Shown: positions 34,681 through 48,390, numbered from the stretch's first letter. The stretch is 64,000 nucleotides of DNA from Ostrinia nubilalis (GCF_963855985.1 NC_087093.1:627501-691500), one strand, 5' to 3'. Notes: a model not told the origin generated them from the letters alone. Made by a program: numbers and translations.

Positions 34681-35094
34681 TGAATATCATTTCATTACGC
34701 TTATTCATTTCATTATTTCATCTCATCTCATCTCATCCCATTTAATTTAATTTCATTACATTTATTCAATTCATTTATTCAATTCATTTCATTATTTCAT
34801 TTCATTTCATTACAATTCATTTCCTCATTAACAGGTTTAGGCGGCATAGATACAGTGTAGGTTCCATGACATGACCTTGTGGAACTCCTGCTTTCACTTT
34901 ATCAATCCCTTTAAGATTCTACTTGTTCAAAAACTGAGTAAGCATCGCTTGTGCATCGGCATTCTTTTCACTCATAATAATATGTATATTCATAATATTT
35001 ATTTATTCATTATTTGCAAGTCATATTTCATCACATACTGTATCATACTTAATATTAACTCTGTAAGGGTGTAGCAATTTTACAACTTATAATA

Positions 35095-35515
35095 ATTTAG
35101 GTACTGAGTGAGCGCAGCTTGTGCTTCGACATCCCTTTCACATTTTTGAGTGAGCACCGCTTACACTTCTGCCCCCTTTTCACTAACAATATACATATTC
35201 GTAATAATTCAGGTACTGAGTGACTACCGCTTGTGCTTCGACATCCCTTTCACAATTAAAGTGAGCACCGCTTGCACTTCGGCCTCCTTTTCACTCATAA
35301 TAATATAAGATTTATAAACATTAGCGTTCCATTTCAATTCAGTAAATCGTATAAAATTGTCACATTGAGACCAGCGTTTCTTTATTTTACTCATAATGTA
35401 GTTTAAAATAATTCAGCTATCTACTGAGTGAGCACCGCTTAAGCTTCAGCATCCATTTCACGATTAAGTGAGCACTGCTTGCTCTTCGGCATACTTTTCA
35501 CTCCTTTGTCTAATA
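35095..35515 (+). repeat. Dispersed/tandem GAGTGAGCACCGCTT repeat
   Basis: Units of about 50-70 bases contain GTGAGCACCGCTT, CTTCGGC/CTTCGAC and TTTCAC. They occur at 35105, 35150, 35218, 35270, 35427 and 35465, with a further copy at 38327-38400. They belong to the LTR element interior. Confidence 0.6.
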
Positions 35516-35868
35516 AATAATATTAAATCATTACCTCCATTGGTGCCAGCATTGCTACCAAAATAATATTCTTAATCACCTTTTTTTTTTTTTTATCACT
35601 TGCTTTCCTTCTAAGTAGTTTGGTCCCGTAACAGTAATATAATAAACATTCTGAAGTGAGGAATTCCACCATTGCTTTAACAGTAACATTATAATTTACA
35701 TTACATTACATTTTATTCTCAATATAGTCAACCAATATGTAAATGTTCATAAATAGGACCCAGTAATCATTACTTGTACACATGATTAAAATAGTTGCCT
35801 GCAAATTTTGTCACGTACATATCCCAAAATGAGTAGTAATTGGATAGTCCACATGTCTAATCTTAACT

Positions 35869-36150
35869 CTCAATGCGCTTTTCATAATTTAAAGTAGGTA
35901 TCCATTGGTGACGACTTTTCACATTGTCAAGTCTCTAGTTGACTCACTCTAGTCTCAACTCTCAATGCATTATATCCTAAAGTAGGATCCATTGGTAACA
36001 ACTATTTATTTCACATTGTCAAACCTCTAGTTAGACTCACTCTAGTCTCAACTCTCAATGCACTATATTGTAAAGTAAGTATCCATTGGTGATGTGACTA
36101 TTTCACATTTCAAATCTCTCATTTTAAATTCACTTTAGTCTCAATTCTAG
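35869..36150 (+). repeat. Three-copy repeat of about 85-95 bp
   Basis: Three diverged direct copies contain ATCCATTGGTGA..., CACATTGTCAA and GACTCACTCTAGTCTCAACT in the LTR element interior. They appear noncoding. Confidence 0.6.
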
Positions 36151-39100
36151 TATTCGCTAGATTCACAATCGGCCTTGTTATTACTGCACTGCTGTCCAGG
36201 GTTTGTTTGGAATTATAAATGCTTGATAACTTTAGTGCTGCTCCTTTACTCAAGGAAATAGTGGTGAGTCTGGATGTACTACTCACATCTCGCATACACG
36301 GTATGGTGGATTAGATCACTATCATAAGTTTCATTAATGCTTTTCAAGTGTGACAAACTAATGAAGTACCACTTATATTCGTCAATATGTCTACCACTTC
36401 ATAAGACAAGACATGTTTATTCAAATTCAAATTATTTATTTCTCATTATGGTAGATAAAGATTTTACCACGTGTTAATCGTACCTATGTTTTTTTCAAGT
36501 GTATCCTATTTATAAAAATTCACTGTTTTCTATAAGTTGGAACACATTATCATGTATCTGTATACATACATCTTGGATTATTTCACTGAGATGGCAGTAA
36601 ATATACTTTTCTTTGTTGTCACGTCCACTAAATGTATAGTAGTAAATGTATATATTAATAAGTACTTTCACCAAACGTACCTATAATAAATGTAAAACAA
36701 TAACACAATCACTTTGATTTCATCATTCACCATTATTGTTCAGTTTCATAAAGTCCAGCATTAAAACTCTTCTCATTTAAATGAACTACGACTTGTTGTA
36801 TCCTTTGCAACTTAATTATTTATGTATGAATTTCGTATACATAATGTTCCGATAATGTTTTATAACAATAACTACACTCGAGCCTGGAGTCGGTCATTTG
36901 AAATGTTTGTAAACATCTCAGTGTCCACACTTGTATCGACTTCCATGGACAAATTTTCATATGTGGCCAATTAATTATTACATTATCATCTTCAACTTTT
37001 CATTATCTTATGTTGTTAAATTCAGTTACAGTCCGGAATACCGGAATTGTAATGTAACATTTCCGGTGTAACATCATTATCTTCAGATTTTAAAAGTGGG
37101 AAGCAAATAAGTATGCGTTATAACTCTTGTGAACTGGGTCGATCGTTGCAGAATTCAGTAAGTACTTACTAACTCTTCCACTAATGAACTTGAATCATTA
37201 TAAAGAAGTTTAGTCCCATGTAAATAGATACATATATGTACTAAAATAATGTCTTCATTTAACACTGGAACAGCCACTTCGAGAATCGCCAAGATAAACG
37301 TAAACTTTTACTGTTTGCAATTATCGCTCTATTTTATTAATATTTCATTTATTCTAGTGATCGGGTTTTCAATAAAATTTTGTCCTCCGTCAAAAGCCTG
37401 CTTAAGGTATCTTTTGCTACTCGTATTATATCCATTATCAACAGGCAACTTTTTTTTTTCATCTTCTTAACGTTCCATTTATTAACCTTTTACTTTTATT
37501 TCCATCCCTTGAAATGTGGTTAAATTTATTTCTGTATAATATTATAACATCTATCCATGCGAGGATTTTATATTATCTACTCAATTGAGTACATTGTTTT
37601 CACCGTATGACACTCGTAGACGCTGCTCTCAATTAACAAAATGCTCTAAGATCTGTCTGTCAGGCACATGCCTCCTCGTAGTCCTGTTTTGAATTTACAT
37701 AGTTGTATTCTCCAATTTACACACCTCTAGTTCTTTCGTCTTCAGTGTTGTAGGTCTCGCATATACGTAACAACAGCTAAATTGAGTCTCATAAATCATT
37801 AGTATTGTGTTATCAATTCATTATCAGGCAGGTCCACTAGTACACTGCTCGAAAATGGTAGGTAAACATTAAACTCTACATAAATTACAGAGAATGTGAC
37901 CATGTAATATGAACTTCAGAACGACGAGTCTGTTTCGATTCCTTGTCTCGCAAATAAGCAGGTTGCTTCTTTTATTTTTAAGTCGTATGACATTTGTCAC
38001 GGATATTTTTTTTTTTTACATACATCACTATCACATTTCACATATCAATAAACATACATTCTTTTCACATAGTATCACTCGTATATTAGTCTCTTCTCCA
38101 TAGTGATTCAGGTCTATAGCTTACTTATTTGTTAGTTCATTCATCACTATTCATTCACTATAAAATATAGGGTATTCGACACAATTTGTGTTACTAGAAT
38201 CAAATAGTTCGATTTGCATCAATTATTATGGGTAATTTGTCTATTTATAAGAATAATCTCTGGCACCCTTGTATTTGTTCTCATAGCATTTCCCTTACTC
38301 AATAATTCAGGTATCTATCTACCTACTGAGTGAGCACCGTTTAAGCTTCAGCATCCATTTCACAATTATGTGAGCGCTGCTTGCTATTCGGCCTACCTTT
38401 CTTACTCAGTCATCGAATAATAATAATAATTACAACATTAACACACCATAACTTTTCCCAACGGGATAGTTACACTCAAACTAATATAACGTAATTTCAA
38501 TGATGTATCTATTTTCACTGCTAATTGGTTATACCACCAATCACAATAAACTGTCTCTTGGTAAATCAATTGTAGGTATGCTTTAAAACACTGTTACCCA
38601 TATGGTACACAATTTATCTAGCTCTAATTTCGCTACATCCGCTTCAACAAGATCAACAAACGTAAACTTAAAACCGCTCTAAATAACTGTTGTAAAAACC
38701 AGTAATTTGATTAAAATCATATTCATCGATACTACATGGTATCGCTCACTACACATGGCTGTATAAGCTGCACTGGATGTATTACACATCAGTTATGTAT
38801 TAAATTACCTTGTTCCGGTTAACAAATCATCATTTAATTCAAATCTTTCAATCAGTATCTGTAAACATTACCTGTAAAATCATTGTTATCATCACAACAT
38901 CACCGGACTTTCGTGATCTTTACACTTAGGTATCAAACCATTATTAACTCAAGTTCAATTTTTCATAGTGACGTAATAACCAATACGTTACTCATATAAT
39001 ATCACAAACATTCTAGCACAATGGCTACCAAATCTGAAAGCCCAACTGTTAAATCCCACATTGATGGTTGAAAACAAATTATTTACTTATCACTTCATTT

Positions 39101-40541
39101 ACCTCAGATACGATTTTATTTCAAATACATTGCGTGTGGTAACATAAATGTAACGCAGACACATTTAGACAATCACGTAGGTGTCGCTTTTCAACTTGTA
39201 AACTTTGACCAATCTTTAACCACTCTGACAGTGTTAATTACGTATCTTCAAAACAACTCCATTCACTGGAGTAATGAACTAATTACCGAATCTTATTTAT
39301 TTTTCGACGTCAAAATCAAAACACTTATCATTTGTGTTCACATCTCTACGACAATTAGGTAGTCTTACCTACTTATTATCGATTTGTTAAAATTACCAAC
39401 TTTCATCGTCCATGTGTTCAGTCAGTCAATGTTATGATTATTTCAGTACATTTGCCATTTGTAAATATAGCAGGTACCATACCTTTCCATGGGCTAAAAT
39501 ACACAAAATATAAATTATTATTACCAGTAACTCTTAAAATATATGTATCTCCATAAATCATGTTTGCACAATCACGACAAATTGTCGAACCAAATTCATC
39601 ATAATAGTAACAAATCACAAGTACTTACTTTGAACCTTTAGAACCACACACAATGGTGTTTATTGTTTCGAGGCCTCGCCACGAAATTTTATCTTAATGG
39701 TGTTAATATAAACACAGGTTCGCTTCGCTAGCGCAATCCGAGTCAGGATGTGTTTGTTCCAAACAGTATGTCATATTACATTATTTTAATACAAAACAAT
39801 TACGAACTCTATATGGGTAATTTAAATTTACTTAATTTACATCACCATAATTATTATTTCACAGTAATATATTCCATAATTGACTCACATAACTTCTAAT
39901 AATCCTTTGTCACTTTCAAATAATTCACATTTATTTTGTTAAGATCTTAATAACCAATGATGGAGTAAAAATAAAATTAATGAACTGTGCCATTATGATA
40001 TATTTTTATATTAATCATAAACTATCTGCTGAGAACTTATCTTTTCTCTTAGTAAAATGGTACTTTTACGAATTCAATATATTCACTATAAAATCACTTT
40101 TAGCAATTCCAAATTCATACCTTAGTTTCTTGCGAAGATCTAAATTATAAATATCTTCAATACTTGATAAATAAAAGAAATCTTTCTTTGCAAAAATTGC
40201 ATAATGACATCCTCATACCAAAAATTACTCACTTCGCGTTTTTTTTTTTTAAATTAAATTAAAATTTTAAATTATCGAAGCAGATCTTCTCAAATAATAA
40301 CGTAAGTAACAGTATCCAAAATAATATCAGTTTTTTTTTCTCACTGTATTTTCCATTCATTTGTTGTGAACTTTATCGCGCAAAATAAAAGCGCATAAAA
40401 TAAGGACTTAATGTTATTTTCTGCCAGTCAACTATTGATTGAGCGGCTACTTCCAGAAAACTCACTTGTTGTTTCATGCAACTGCATCAATAATAATAAA
40501 AATAATTTACATACCAATGGGCGTCGGACTCACTTCTGATA
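36151..40541. other. LTR element interior, right part
   Basis: AT-rich sequence with no ORF above about 75 codons and no recognisable retroelement protein on either strand. It ends at the right LTR with the possible tRNA-Leu-like primer site read on the minus strand. Confidence 0.5.
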
Positions 40542-40829
40542 TGTTAAATTCGTACACATACTCACTCACAAATTGGATATTAAATACAAATAGTCTGAAA
40601 CCAACTTATTCACCAATACCATAATTTGCCAATTCAAGCCATCAATCATAGGTACACAACACACTGATATTTTAGAAGGCTCTCGGGTCATGGCGTTTAG
40701 CTCGCGGCCAACGTTCGAATGCCACAAGGAATATCTTTTTGTTATCCCGTACGACTCCCCGCGTTCCTCAGGTGTAATTTGATAGCCAAATCAGCGTTAA
40801 TCCTTTCGTTGCTAACATCGTTGCTAACA
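40542..40829. repeat. Right LTR
   Basis: Base-for-base match to the left LTR as far as read by eye, followed directly by the ATCT target duplicate. Confidence 0.85.
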
Positions 40830-40833
40830 ATCT

Positions 40834-41853
40834 CGTAGATCATTTTATTCGTAGCGTAACTTTTAACTTATTGTTGGCCTTAGATGCAAGTAAATTTAAG
40901 ATTTACCTATGATATCAAGTTTTCTTATGTTAAATCTTATCTTTTATAACATTTTGTTGGTTGTGGCACGTTGAAAGCTCTTAAGTCAAGTACCTAAATC
41001 GACTTTTTGTCAAAAGCTCGTGTAAGTTCGAATGTGCGTCATCATTTCCCCAATCACAGCTATCACTCCTGAGCCGGCACCCAAGCGGCAATATCCGCCA
41101 GCTCGGTCCCGCTGGCCTACATAATTTGGGCACATATCGAGTGGGCGCTGCCCGATTGTGTGTCAAGGGTACAGATTTGCGTGCGGCGCCTTAATCGATG
41201 GGAGATTTCCGACCTTGCCTCCATCGCACCATCCTTGGCTTTCTGTCAATTTGAGCCTATTTTCATGATTTTAGTGAATTTGTAAGGAACGTAAAAGTAC
41301 CTAGATTTAAAATAGTAAAAAAAATCATTAAATCCTTGAAACTTTACATAACCATTTCATATTGACTTCATTTCATGGTTTTTCGTGGATTGATCTTATC
41401 AAACTTATTCAGTTGTGAATATATTCGAAGGTTATTAATTTCAAACATGATCAAATCAAATCAAACAATCATTTATTGTGTTAGTTATACGTAATACAAT
41501 AACACAGATCTTAAATGTTTACATACAACCGCTATAACCTGCCGATTGGGCGTGCATTTTTGTTTTGATTTCTTAAGCTTGTGCTATAGGTAAGTGAGTT
41601 TTACCGAATTATATTATAATAATTCCGAAAACTCAGTCTAAGTGGCCTATCATAGGGAAGTTAATAAGGGAAAAGTGACAGTTACTTTATTTTCATCACA
41701 TTTTTGGTCATTGACCTTCGATCAGGCGCGTAACTTGTCGATTGCTTATGCAATTCCCATATAATTTATGGAATTTCTATGGCGCTATTGAACTTAACAC
41801 CATTTCATTCAAGGGCTGTACAACCGGCACATCATAATTAACTTTTTAAAAAA
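40834..41853. other. nompC intron 1 without supported features
   Basis: About 1 kb of AT-rich intron. A GC-richer stretch at 41060-41210 shows no family match. Confidence 0.45.
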
Positions 41854-42274
41854 ATAAAACCGACTTCAAATGCGTGAACACAAAAAAAAACTAAAAATTA
41901 AAAATATTGCGTATAAAAAAGTTCATCCCCAATTTTCCACCCTTGGGGGTGAAATATTTTCTTCAAATTCGCATGAAACCCCCCTTTTGATAATACCTAT
42001 TCAACAAAAAAATAATCGTTCAAATTGATTTATAATCGGCGGAGATATTGCGTATAAAAAAGTTCATCCCCAATTTTCCACCCTTGGGGGTTGTTTTTTC
42101 TATTATTAAATTTAAATGGGACCACCCTTGAGGTATTACCTATACGCCGAAAAAAGATTTGTTCAAATCGGTTCATAATTGGCGGAGTTATCGCGTAACA
42201 AACATAGAAAAAAAAAATAAAACATACGGGTCGAATTGAGAACCTCCTCCTTTTTTGAAGTCGGTTGAAAATAA
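41854..42274. mobile_element. CCGACTTCAAA interspersed repeat, copy 1
   Basis: Left end AAAACCGACTTCAAATGCG, right end CTCCTTTTTTGAAGTCGGTT, so the tips are inverted. Inside, TTGCGTATAAAAAAGTTCAT..CCTTGGGGGT occurs twice in tandem. A second long copy is at 56811-57262 and a solo right end at 42570-42625. The family is common in Lepidoptera; I do not assign a class. Confidence 0.65.
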
Positions 42275-42569
42275 ATACTGAAACATTATCTAACATGACT
42301 CATGTTTCTTGAACTAAGGTACAATGACTTCATAATATTTTATCTTGATATGACTCATCAGAACAGCTCAATATAAAATGCCTTTGTATGCCTTCAAGGC
42401 GGAACGTAGCTGATCTATAACCATTTATAATTTGACAACCTATGTACCTGTGGTTCACAATAAACGTATCTGTGGTTCACAATAAAGGTATTTTGAATTT
42501 GAGTTTGATTTGCATAAACAAATATCTGCTCTTTGGAATTACTAATATTACGCCATGCAATAAAAAAAA

Positions 42570-42625
42570 ATCATTTATATACCAACCGAATTGAAAACCT
42601 CCTCCTTTTTGAAGTCGGTTAAAAA
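42570..42625. mobile_element. Solo end of the CCGACTTCAAA repeat
   Basis: ACCGAATTGAAAACCTCCTCC followed by TTGAAGTCGGTT matches the right end of the 41854 and 56811 copies. Confidence 0.6.
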
Positions 42626-44250
42626 GCTCTAACAGCAACCGGCCAAAACATCGTGCATGGCGAACAAAGTGCATCTGATAACCGTAAACACCCGTCTGTA
42701 TACAAATGCCTTGACCCAGACAGACTGCAGACGATAGCTACCCAAGTCCAGTATAATCTCAAATCTAGATTCAATTACTCGCCGACGAAATTTGCCGTAT
42801 TAGGAACCACAAATCACAGGTTAGAGGTTACAACAGCTCTAACGCTTTGAATTCAAAATCTGCGGCATCACATTTCAAACACTAAAGTTATATTGTTTTA
42901 TGTGGATGTTTATGGGGTAAAAGTGTTACTTTTGCTTGTTTTATAGAGTTTCTTAATAGTTAAAGTCATAGATAAAAAAAATAAAGGTCATTCATTTATA
43001 TGGTTATAATTTTATTGGTTTTTGTGCCTCCAACACTGTGATGTGTTTTGTATGCTACGCAGCTTAGTTACTTCCATATTTGTTAATATACTTTCGATCA
43101 GTAAAGCAAGCACTCTACCTCTAGATATATTGTGATTGTCTGAAGGCAATGAACTTAATACCTCTGTGTCACCGTCTTTAGTCATAGTGCCAACGCACAA
43201 AATCATAGTAACGAAGCTTTCTTTGGTGCTTGCGACGATTACACAACCGTTAAAATGTCATACAAAATCAATTCCAAGAAGCTCGAAAGTCGAAACACTT
43301 GAAAACTGAATTTCATTTTTGCATTGAAGCAATAATTTGGTATAGCGCGGTGTTTCGCGTCGCTTAATCATACTTTATACAGAACTAAACGCTCATGAAT
43401 TATTTATAAGGCGGGGACTCAAATAGGCTACGGTACTTAATTCGCCTCGTTTTGGTTTAAAACAATTTCCTTTTGTATTAACACTAAATAGTTTCTTGTT
43501 TGAGGCCAATTAATTTGGTGTCTCGCGGAGTGGTGCATGTGGCGGATTGAGCTTCGCCTTGAATTTGCACTGCCTTTACTCAGTTAGGTCTTTGTTATAC
43601 AAAATGCATTGCTAATGGTAATCTTGTAAAAACAAAATGTCTCCCCCCACAAGTGCAGTATTTTTGTGGTAATACGATGACTAATTTTCAGATAATGTAA
43701 TAAAATTACACGAAACGTGATACACTGTAATAATATTAAAACCATGTCTACCCTATGTTCCAATAATAATTTATTTGGCATTAAAGGTTAAAGTAAATAA
43801 ATAAAACCTCAACAGCAACCCCATCCATAAAATTTTAGTAGTAAAATAAAGTAGCGTTATTACATTTGGTAGACCACCTATGCCAAATGTACGACTATGC
43901 AACGCGACACACGTACCACTCTCCTTGTCATGAAATCAACTTGTATGATCCATTTTTCATTTGGATGCACGGAAAAAGCTCGGTAAATCATGCAAACGAC
44001 GGAATCATGTCTGCAAACTAACTGCAACTTTGATTACACCGCATGCTGAAGTTAATGGCTGATTTTGTTTTTATTTTTAGCCGTAACCGCCTGCGATGTA
44101 GAGTTTTTCATATCTTAGTATATCGTACTTATTATTATTCTGTGGTATATCTTAGTATAACGTCATCAGGTGTCACATAACACTTGAGGGCAAATACCTA
44201 TCTCGGACTCAGGAAAAGTTGCCGGCTCCTGCTCAAAAGCGATTGTTAGA
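42626..44250. other. nompC intron 1 without supported features
   Basis: Short frames only. 42650-42850 has slightly coding-like composition but no motif. Confidence 0.4.
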
Positions 44251-44252
44251 TA

Positions 44253-45543
44253 CGAGGGCGGCACTGAAAATTTCGGGAATCAAGGAAGTGAAACAACATT
44301 ACTATTTAAAAATGTATTTATTGCTTTTTAAAGTATTCTCCGCGAAATTTGACACATTTTTCCATACACGAAACCAATCATTGAAGCAACCATTGCATTC
44401 GGAAGTTTGGGTCTCCAAAATGGCCGTTTTGTAGGCTTCCACAGCTTCTTCAGGTGATGAAAATCTCTGACCACGCAATTTATTCTTTATTTTAGGGAAA
44501 GTATAGAAATCATTAGGGCTTAGGTCGGGGCTGTACGGCGGATGGACTAATAATTCTATGTTTTCTTGCTCTAAAAACTCTTTTGTTCAGTGCGCGGTGT
44601 GAGAACTCGCATTGTCGTGATGGAGGATGATGCGGCGGTTGCAGTTCTCTTTACGGAGTTCAGAAACGACCTGTGGCAAACAAATGCTAGCATACTAATC
44701 TGCATTAACCGTTCTTTGTCCCCCAAGAGGAATAGTCGCAACATGGCCGGTTTTGGAGACAAACGTGGCTACCATTTTTTTTGCAACACTCCGTGAACGA
44801 ACAATTTTTGTTGGCTTTAATTCATTTTCGAACACCCAAACTCGTGACTGGTTTTTTGTTTCGGGTTCGTACGCGTATATCCATGATTCGTCACCTGATA
44901 TGATGTTGTATACAGCATTTGAGGATCCTGCATGTAATCTCCCGAGAGTTCTGACGCACCAAGTAACGCGAGCCGCTTTTTGCTCTTCACAGAGCGAATG
45001 CGGGTATCCATCGGGAAAACAACTTTTTTACACCTAATTGTTCATGCAAGATTATTTGTATTTGACTCATGCCAATGTCTAAAGTTGCCTGAATTTCGCG
45101 GTATATCACATGTCGATCTTCTTCAATCAGCTTACGCACAGCATCAACGTTTTCTTAGGTGACTGCAGTTTTTGGACGACCTTGACGGGGATCATCACTG
45201 AGCTTGACACGTCCACGTTGAAATTCAGGAAACCAGCGATAAATTGTGGTTTTGGATGGGGCTTCATTACCAAATGCAGAAATCATCCGGTCAACACACT
45301 GTTTTTGTGTTAAACCACTTCAAAAGTCATAATAAATCATCGCTCTTGAATTTTCTCGAGTCAATTCCATTTTCTCAACGACTAAACGAGTTTGACAAGA
45401 CCTTGTGATACGACCGAGAATCTTTTTTTAAATAAATAAATGGTATACGATTTTTAAAACCCTAGAGTTTGCAATTAAATAGATTTTAATATGACTGGAA
45501 CAGTGGAAATATTCCATTCTCGATACTTTTAGTGCAGCCCTCG
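44253..45543 (-). mobile_element. Mariner transposon, 1291 bp
   Basis: The ends CGAGGGCGGCACTGAAAAT and CGAGGGCTGCACTAAAAGT (inverted) are flanked by TA. The length is typical for mariner. It carries a decayed transposase on the minus strand. Confidence 0.9.
44302..45370 (-). pseudogene. Mariner transposase, inactivated
   Basis: Starts MELTRENSRAMIYYDF and continues through a helix-turn-helix-like part. It includes the linker ending in GRPKTAV and the catalytic block HHDNASSHTAH, followed about 34 residues later by YSPDLSPNDFY. This is the DD34D signature of mariner. An early stop after the first 17 codons, another after GRPKTAV, and later frame changes show it is inactive. The normal length is about 345 residues, so the gene is nearly full length but broken. 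Confidence 0.85.
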
Positions 45544-45545
45544 TA

Positions 45546-46358
45546 AATACACTATTTCGAGCAAGATACAGATTTTCAGTTGATTTGAAATTATGTAAGT
45601 AGGTAATGATATCATACATTTCCATAAAGGCGAAGATAAACATATTTTTATTTACAGAACGTGCGTGAGATTGCATGAGAAGTAAAATTGGTGTTAGAAC
45701 GTAAATGTAGTATAGATGATTTATCAATATTATAAAAAGCTCAGCGATAAGACCTGTGATAAGATCTATTATAAATAAAAAAATATTGGGTAATCGCGCT
45801 TTGACAATAACATAAAAAAAGTTTTTTTTCATTATTGGTTCGCGGTGTCATCACTCAAAAATGTGATGATGCAGGTATAAAGTATCTATAGATTGTATAA
45901 GGTCGTGTCCCTTTCTTTTAAACCAAATAAAACATCGACTATTCAATTTCACTGTGCAGCAAAAAAGCATACCTGAATTGTAGGCCTATTTCAAAGTTAC
46001 TTAGCGATTCTATTAAAACTTTTTGTAACCTTAGTTTTCATATTGAAATGAGCTGTAGGTATACAAAGAACAAAAGTTTCTTTCTTTCCGACAAACTGGC
46101 ATTGAACGCAAAAGTTTCATTTTACTAATAGAATTTCAGAGTAAAAGTAATTTTGCCGTATCATTAATGGTAATTTGTATAACGAAGATTAAATTAAATA
46201 ATAACTATTTATTTTCGACGTGAAAAAATATACCTTTGTGGTTCCCATTTGGTATTTTTACCATAACACTTAACAATTATATTATTTTCTGTTTTGCACC
46301 TGTTAATAACAGTAAATAAGCACACGAAAATTCACGTGCTTAACATGATTATAAACAT
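45546..46358. other. nompC intron 1 between mariner and Harbinger
   Basis: AT-rich. A 134-codon minus-strand frame (45428-45832) crosses the mariner end and has no recognisable motif; considered non-coding. Confidence 0.45.
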
Positions 46359-46625
46359 TAACGGTCTTATTCATAATCATTTTTCACATTTTATCAAATG
46401 CTTATTAGAGGTTTATAAAACGTTTGATAAAAATTGTTATTCATAATCGTCATTTAGCGCTAAAATCCTCTTATAACTGTGTGATAAGTTATCGAGAGCT
46501 CGGGCCTTGTTTAAAGCTCTAATAAACCTATTTTAACCTAACTTTTATAAATGTCATTTCATATGAATGTCACTTCGTTGGTTTATTTATTCAAAATATC
46601 CTTGCTGTGATCCTTGCTTGTGAAA

Positions 46626-47985
46626 ATGAATGCTATAAATGCAATTGTGCATTTAGCCAATAATGCCGACCCAGCGCGACGTAGAAAGCTCTACCGCCAA
46701 CGAAGCAACCCATTCGATTTGCGGGACCTAAATTTTAAAATAAAATATAGGTTCAATAAGGACACAGTGCGCACCATCATAGATTTGGTGGAAGATGATC
46801 TGGTTCAGAGCGCTAGAGGTGGTGGCACGTGTCCTGAACTGCAAGTTTTAGTGGCCATAAGATGTTGGGGACGTCGTGAGGTAAGCACAAAAAAGTGTTT
46901 TATTTTATCCCTTTGTCGTGGCTGCTATAATTATTTTCATACATTTTCAGGTACAAGATGATGCTGGTGACCTCCATGGCCTAAGTCAGCCGACAGTGAG
47001 CCGGATATGCGCCAGAGTCGCGCATGCAATCGCGAATAAGGCAAATTCCTTCATCAAAATGCCTATCACTATAGGAGAGCAGGAAAGAATTAGTGCCAAA
47101 TTTAGAGCAATTAAAAATTTTCCTGGGGTGATAGGAGCCATAGATTGCACCCACATTAAAATTAAAAAAACCGGAGGTGACATGGCCCAGTACTATATTA
47201 ATAGAAAAGGCTATTATTCCCTGAATGTTCAGGTAAAATATATTTTGATTTTATACAGTTTACAACAGAGAAAGATTTGTTTTAATAATGTCTATAATTT
47301 TTACTTTGTATGATCTAAATTTTAGCAACATTCAACACTATATTATTGGATGGATTACCTACAGGATACTGTTTTTTTTATTTTAGGTTGTCTGTGATGC
47401 TGACCTCAAAATAATGGATATAGTGGCTAGATGGCGAGGCAGTACACATGACAGTCGAATTTTTATGGAGAGCAATATAAAACAACGATTTGAGGATAGG
47501 CAGTTTAGAGGACGCCTTATTGGCGATTCGGGCTACCCTCTTCTGCCATATCTATTTACACCTATTTTAAGGCCTAGTCGTCCAGAAGAAGAAGCATACA
47601 ATAATGCTCACATCTCAACTAGGAACACTGTTGAAAGGTGTTTTGGGGTGTGGAAGCAGCGGTTCCAATGCCTACTCCATGGCTTACCAGTAAGCCTCCA
47701 AAATGGAAAAGCTGTGATCATAGCATTGGCTGTATTACATAATATAGCCATTGATATGAATGACACATTGTTAGGTAAATGTTATCAATTTGACTGTACA
47801 TAAGGAATACAAATCTTTATGACAAAATGTTGACAAATTCATAATATTTTTCAGAACAACATATGGAGCAGGTCCCTGTAACTCCGCAACTTTCGACGGA
47901 GAACAGTGTTCACGACAACCGACCTTCATTGTTGAGGCGTAGGTCGCAGTTGATACTACAAAATTTTATAAATCAACATTTTTGA
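46626..47985 (+). CDS. Harbinger (HARBI1-like) DDE transposase, four exons
   Basis: Exons 46626-46880, 46951-47232, 47387-47774 and 47855-47985 join in frame across GT-AG introns into 351 residues, a normal length. The N-terminus has a RQRSNPFDLRDLNFK block, followed by a helix-turn-helix-like LSQPTVSRICARVAHAI. The DDE_4 triad is D in GAIDCTH, D in GDSGYPL and E in NTVERCFGVWK, with VLHNIA near the C-terminus. The protein cuts and rejoins the element's ends in the nucleus, normally with a Myb-like partner. The start is the ATG after an in-frame TTG. No disabling mutation was seen. Confidence 0.9.
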
Positions 47986-48390
47986 ATGGTACTAAAATAC
48001 ATTTTGATAAATTCCAACGATTTACTTTTATGTAATGTCATTTGAGTTCATGAAAATGTTGTATTTTAATTTTTCAGATACTGTTCCTGGCATCTTAATG
48101 AAAATAAAAAGAATATTTGATTGAAAAATACCTGTATTTCAATTTTCAGTCCAATTTGTTACTATCACAAAAACAAAACCTGTAGTTCTCTTTAAAAAAG
48201 CAATTATTCTGCAAAAATTCAAAACAAATTACTTTATATCACTAATTTAAGTACAATTAGTTTCAACAAACTTACTTATTAAAAATCACAGTTCAATTCT
48301 TTAAAACAAAGAAATTGCTTAAGTATAAACGTTTCTATTCGGAGGTTATCAACCTTCTACATTTAAAACAAAATAACCATAATTTACACT

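Larger units (their letters stand above)
28020..40829. mobile_element. 12.8-kb LTR retrotransposon lacking recognisable gag/pol
   Basis: Two 288-bp direct repeats (28020-28307 and 40542-40829) appear identical. They start TGTTAAATTCG and end TTGCTAACA (TG..CA with a 5-bp inverted tip) and are flanked by the 4-bp duplication ATCT (28016-28019, 40830-40833), so they are LTRs of one insertion. The interior has no long ORF, no protease or RT motif, and contains tandem repeats and nested transposons. If the element reads on the minus strand, TATCAGAAGTGAG next to the 40542 LTR resembles a tRNA-Leu-type primer site; this is weak. It resembles a large non-autonomous (LARD-like) derivative. Confidence 0.82.

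Noticed and set aside
34117..34683. 188-codon open frame of His/Phe/Ile/Ser repeats
   Set aside because: Entirely produced by the TTTCA satellite.
40520..40541. Primer-binding site for the LTR element
   Set aside because: The match to a tRNA-Leu 3' region (minus strand) is partial and lacks the usual TGG, so it is mentioned as a hint rather than annotated.
42653..42850. Plus-strand frame beside the CCGACTTCAAA repeat
   Set aside because: No homology seen; probably an old repeat remnant.
44590..45313. Several plus-strand frames across the mariner
   Set aside because: Antisense shadows of the decayed transposase.
45428..45832. 134-codon minus-strand frame rich in Ile and Leu
   Set aside because: AT-rich, crosses the mariner terminal repeat and has no family motif.
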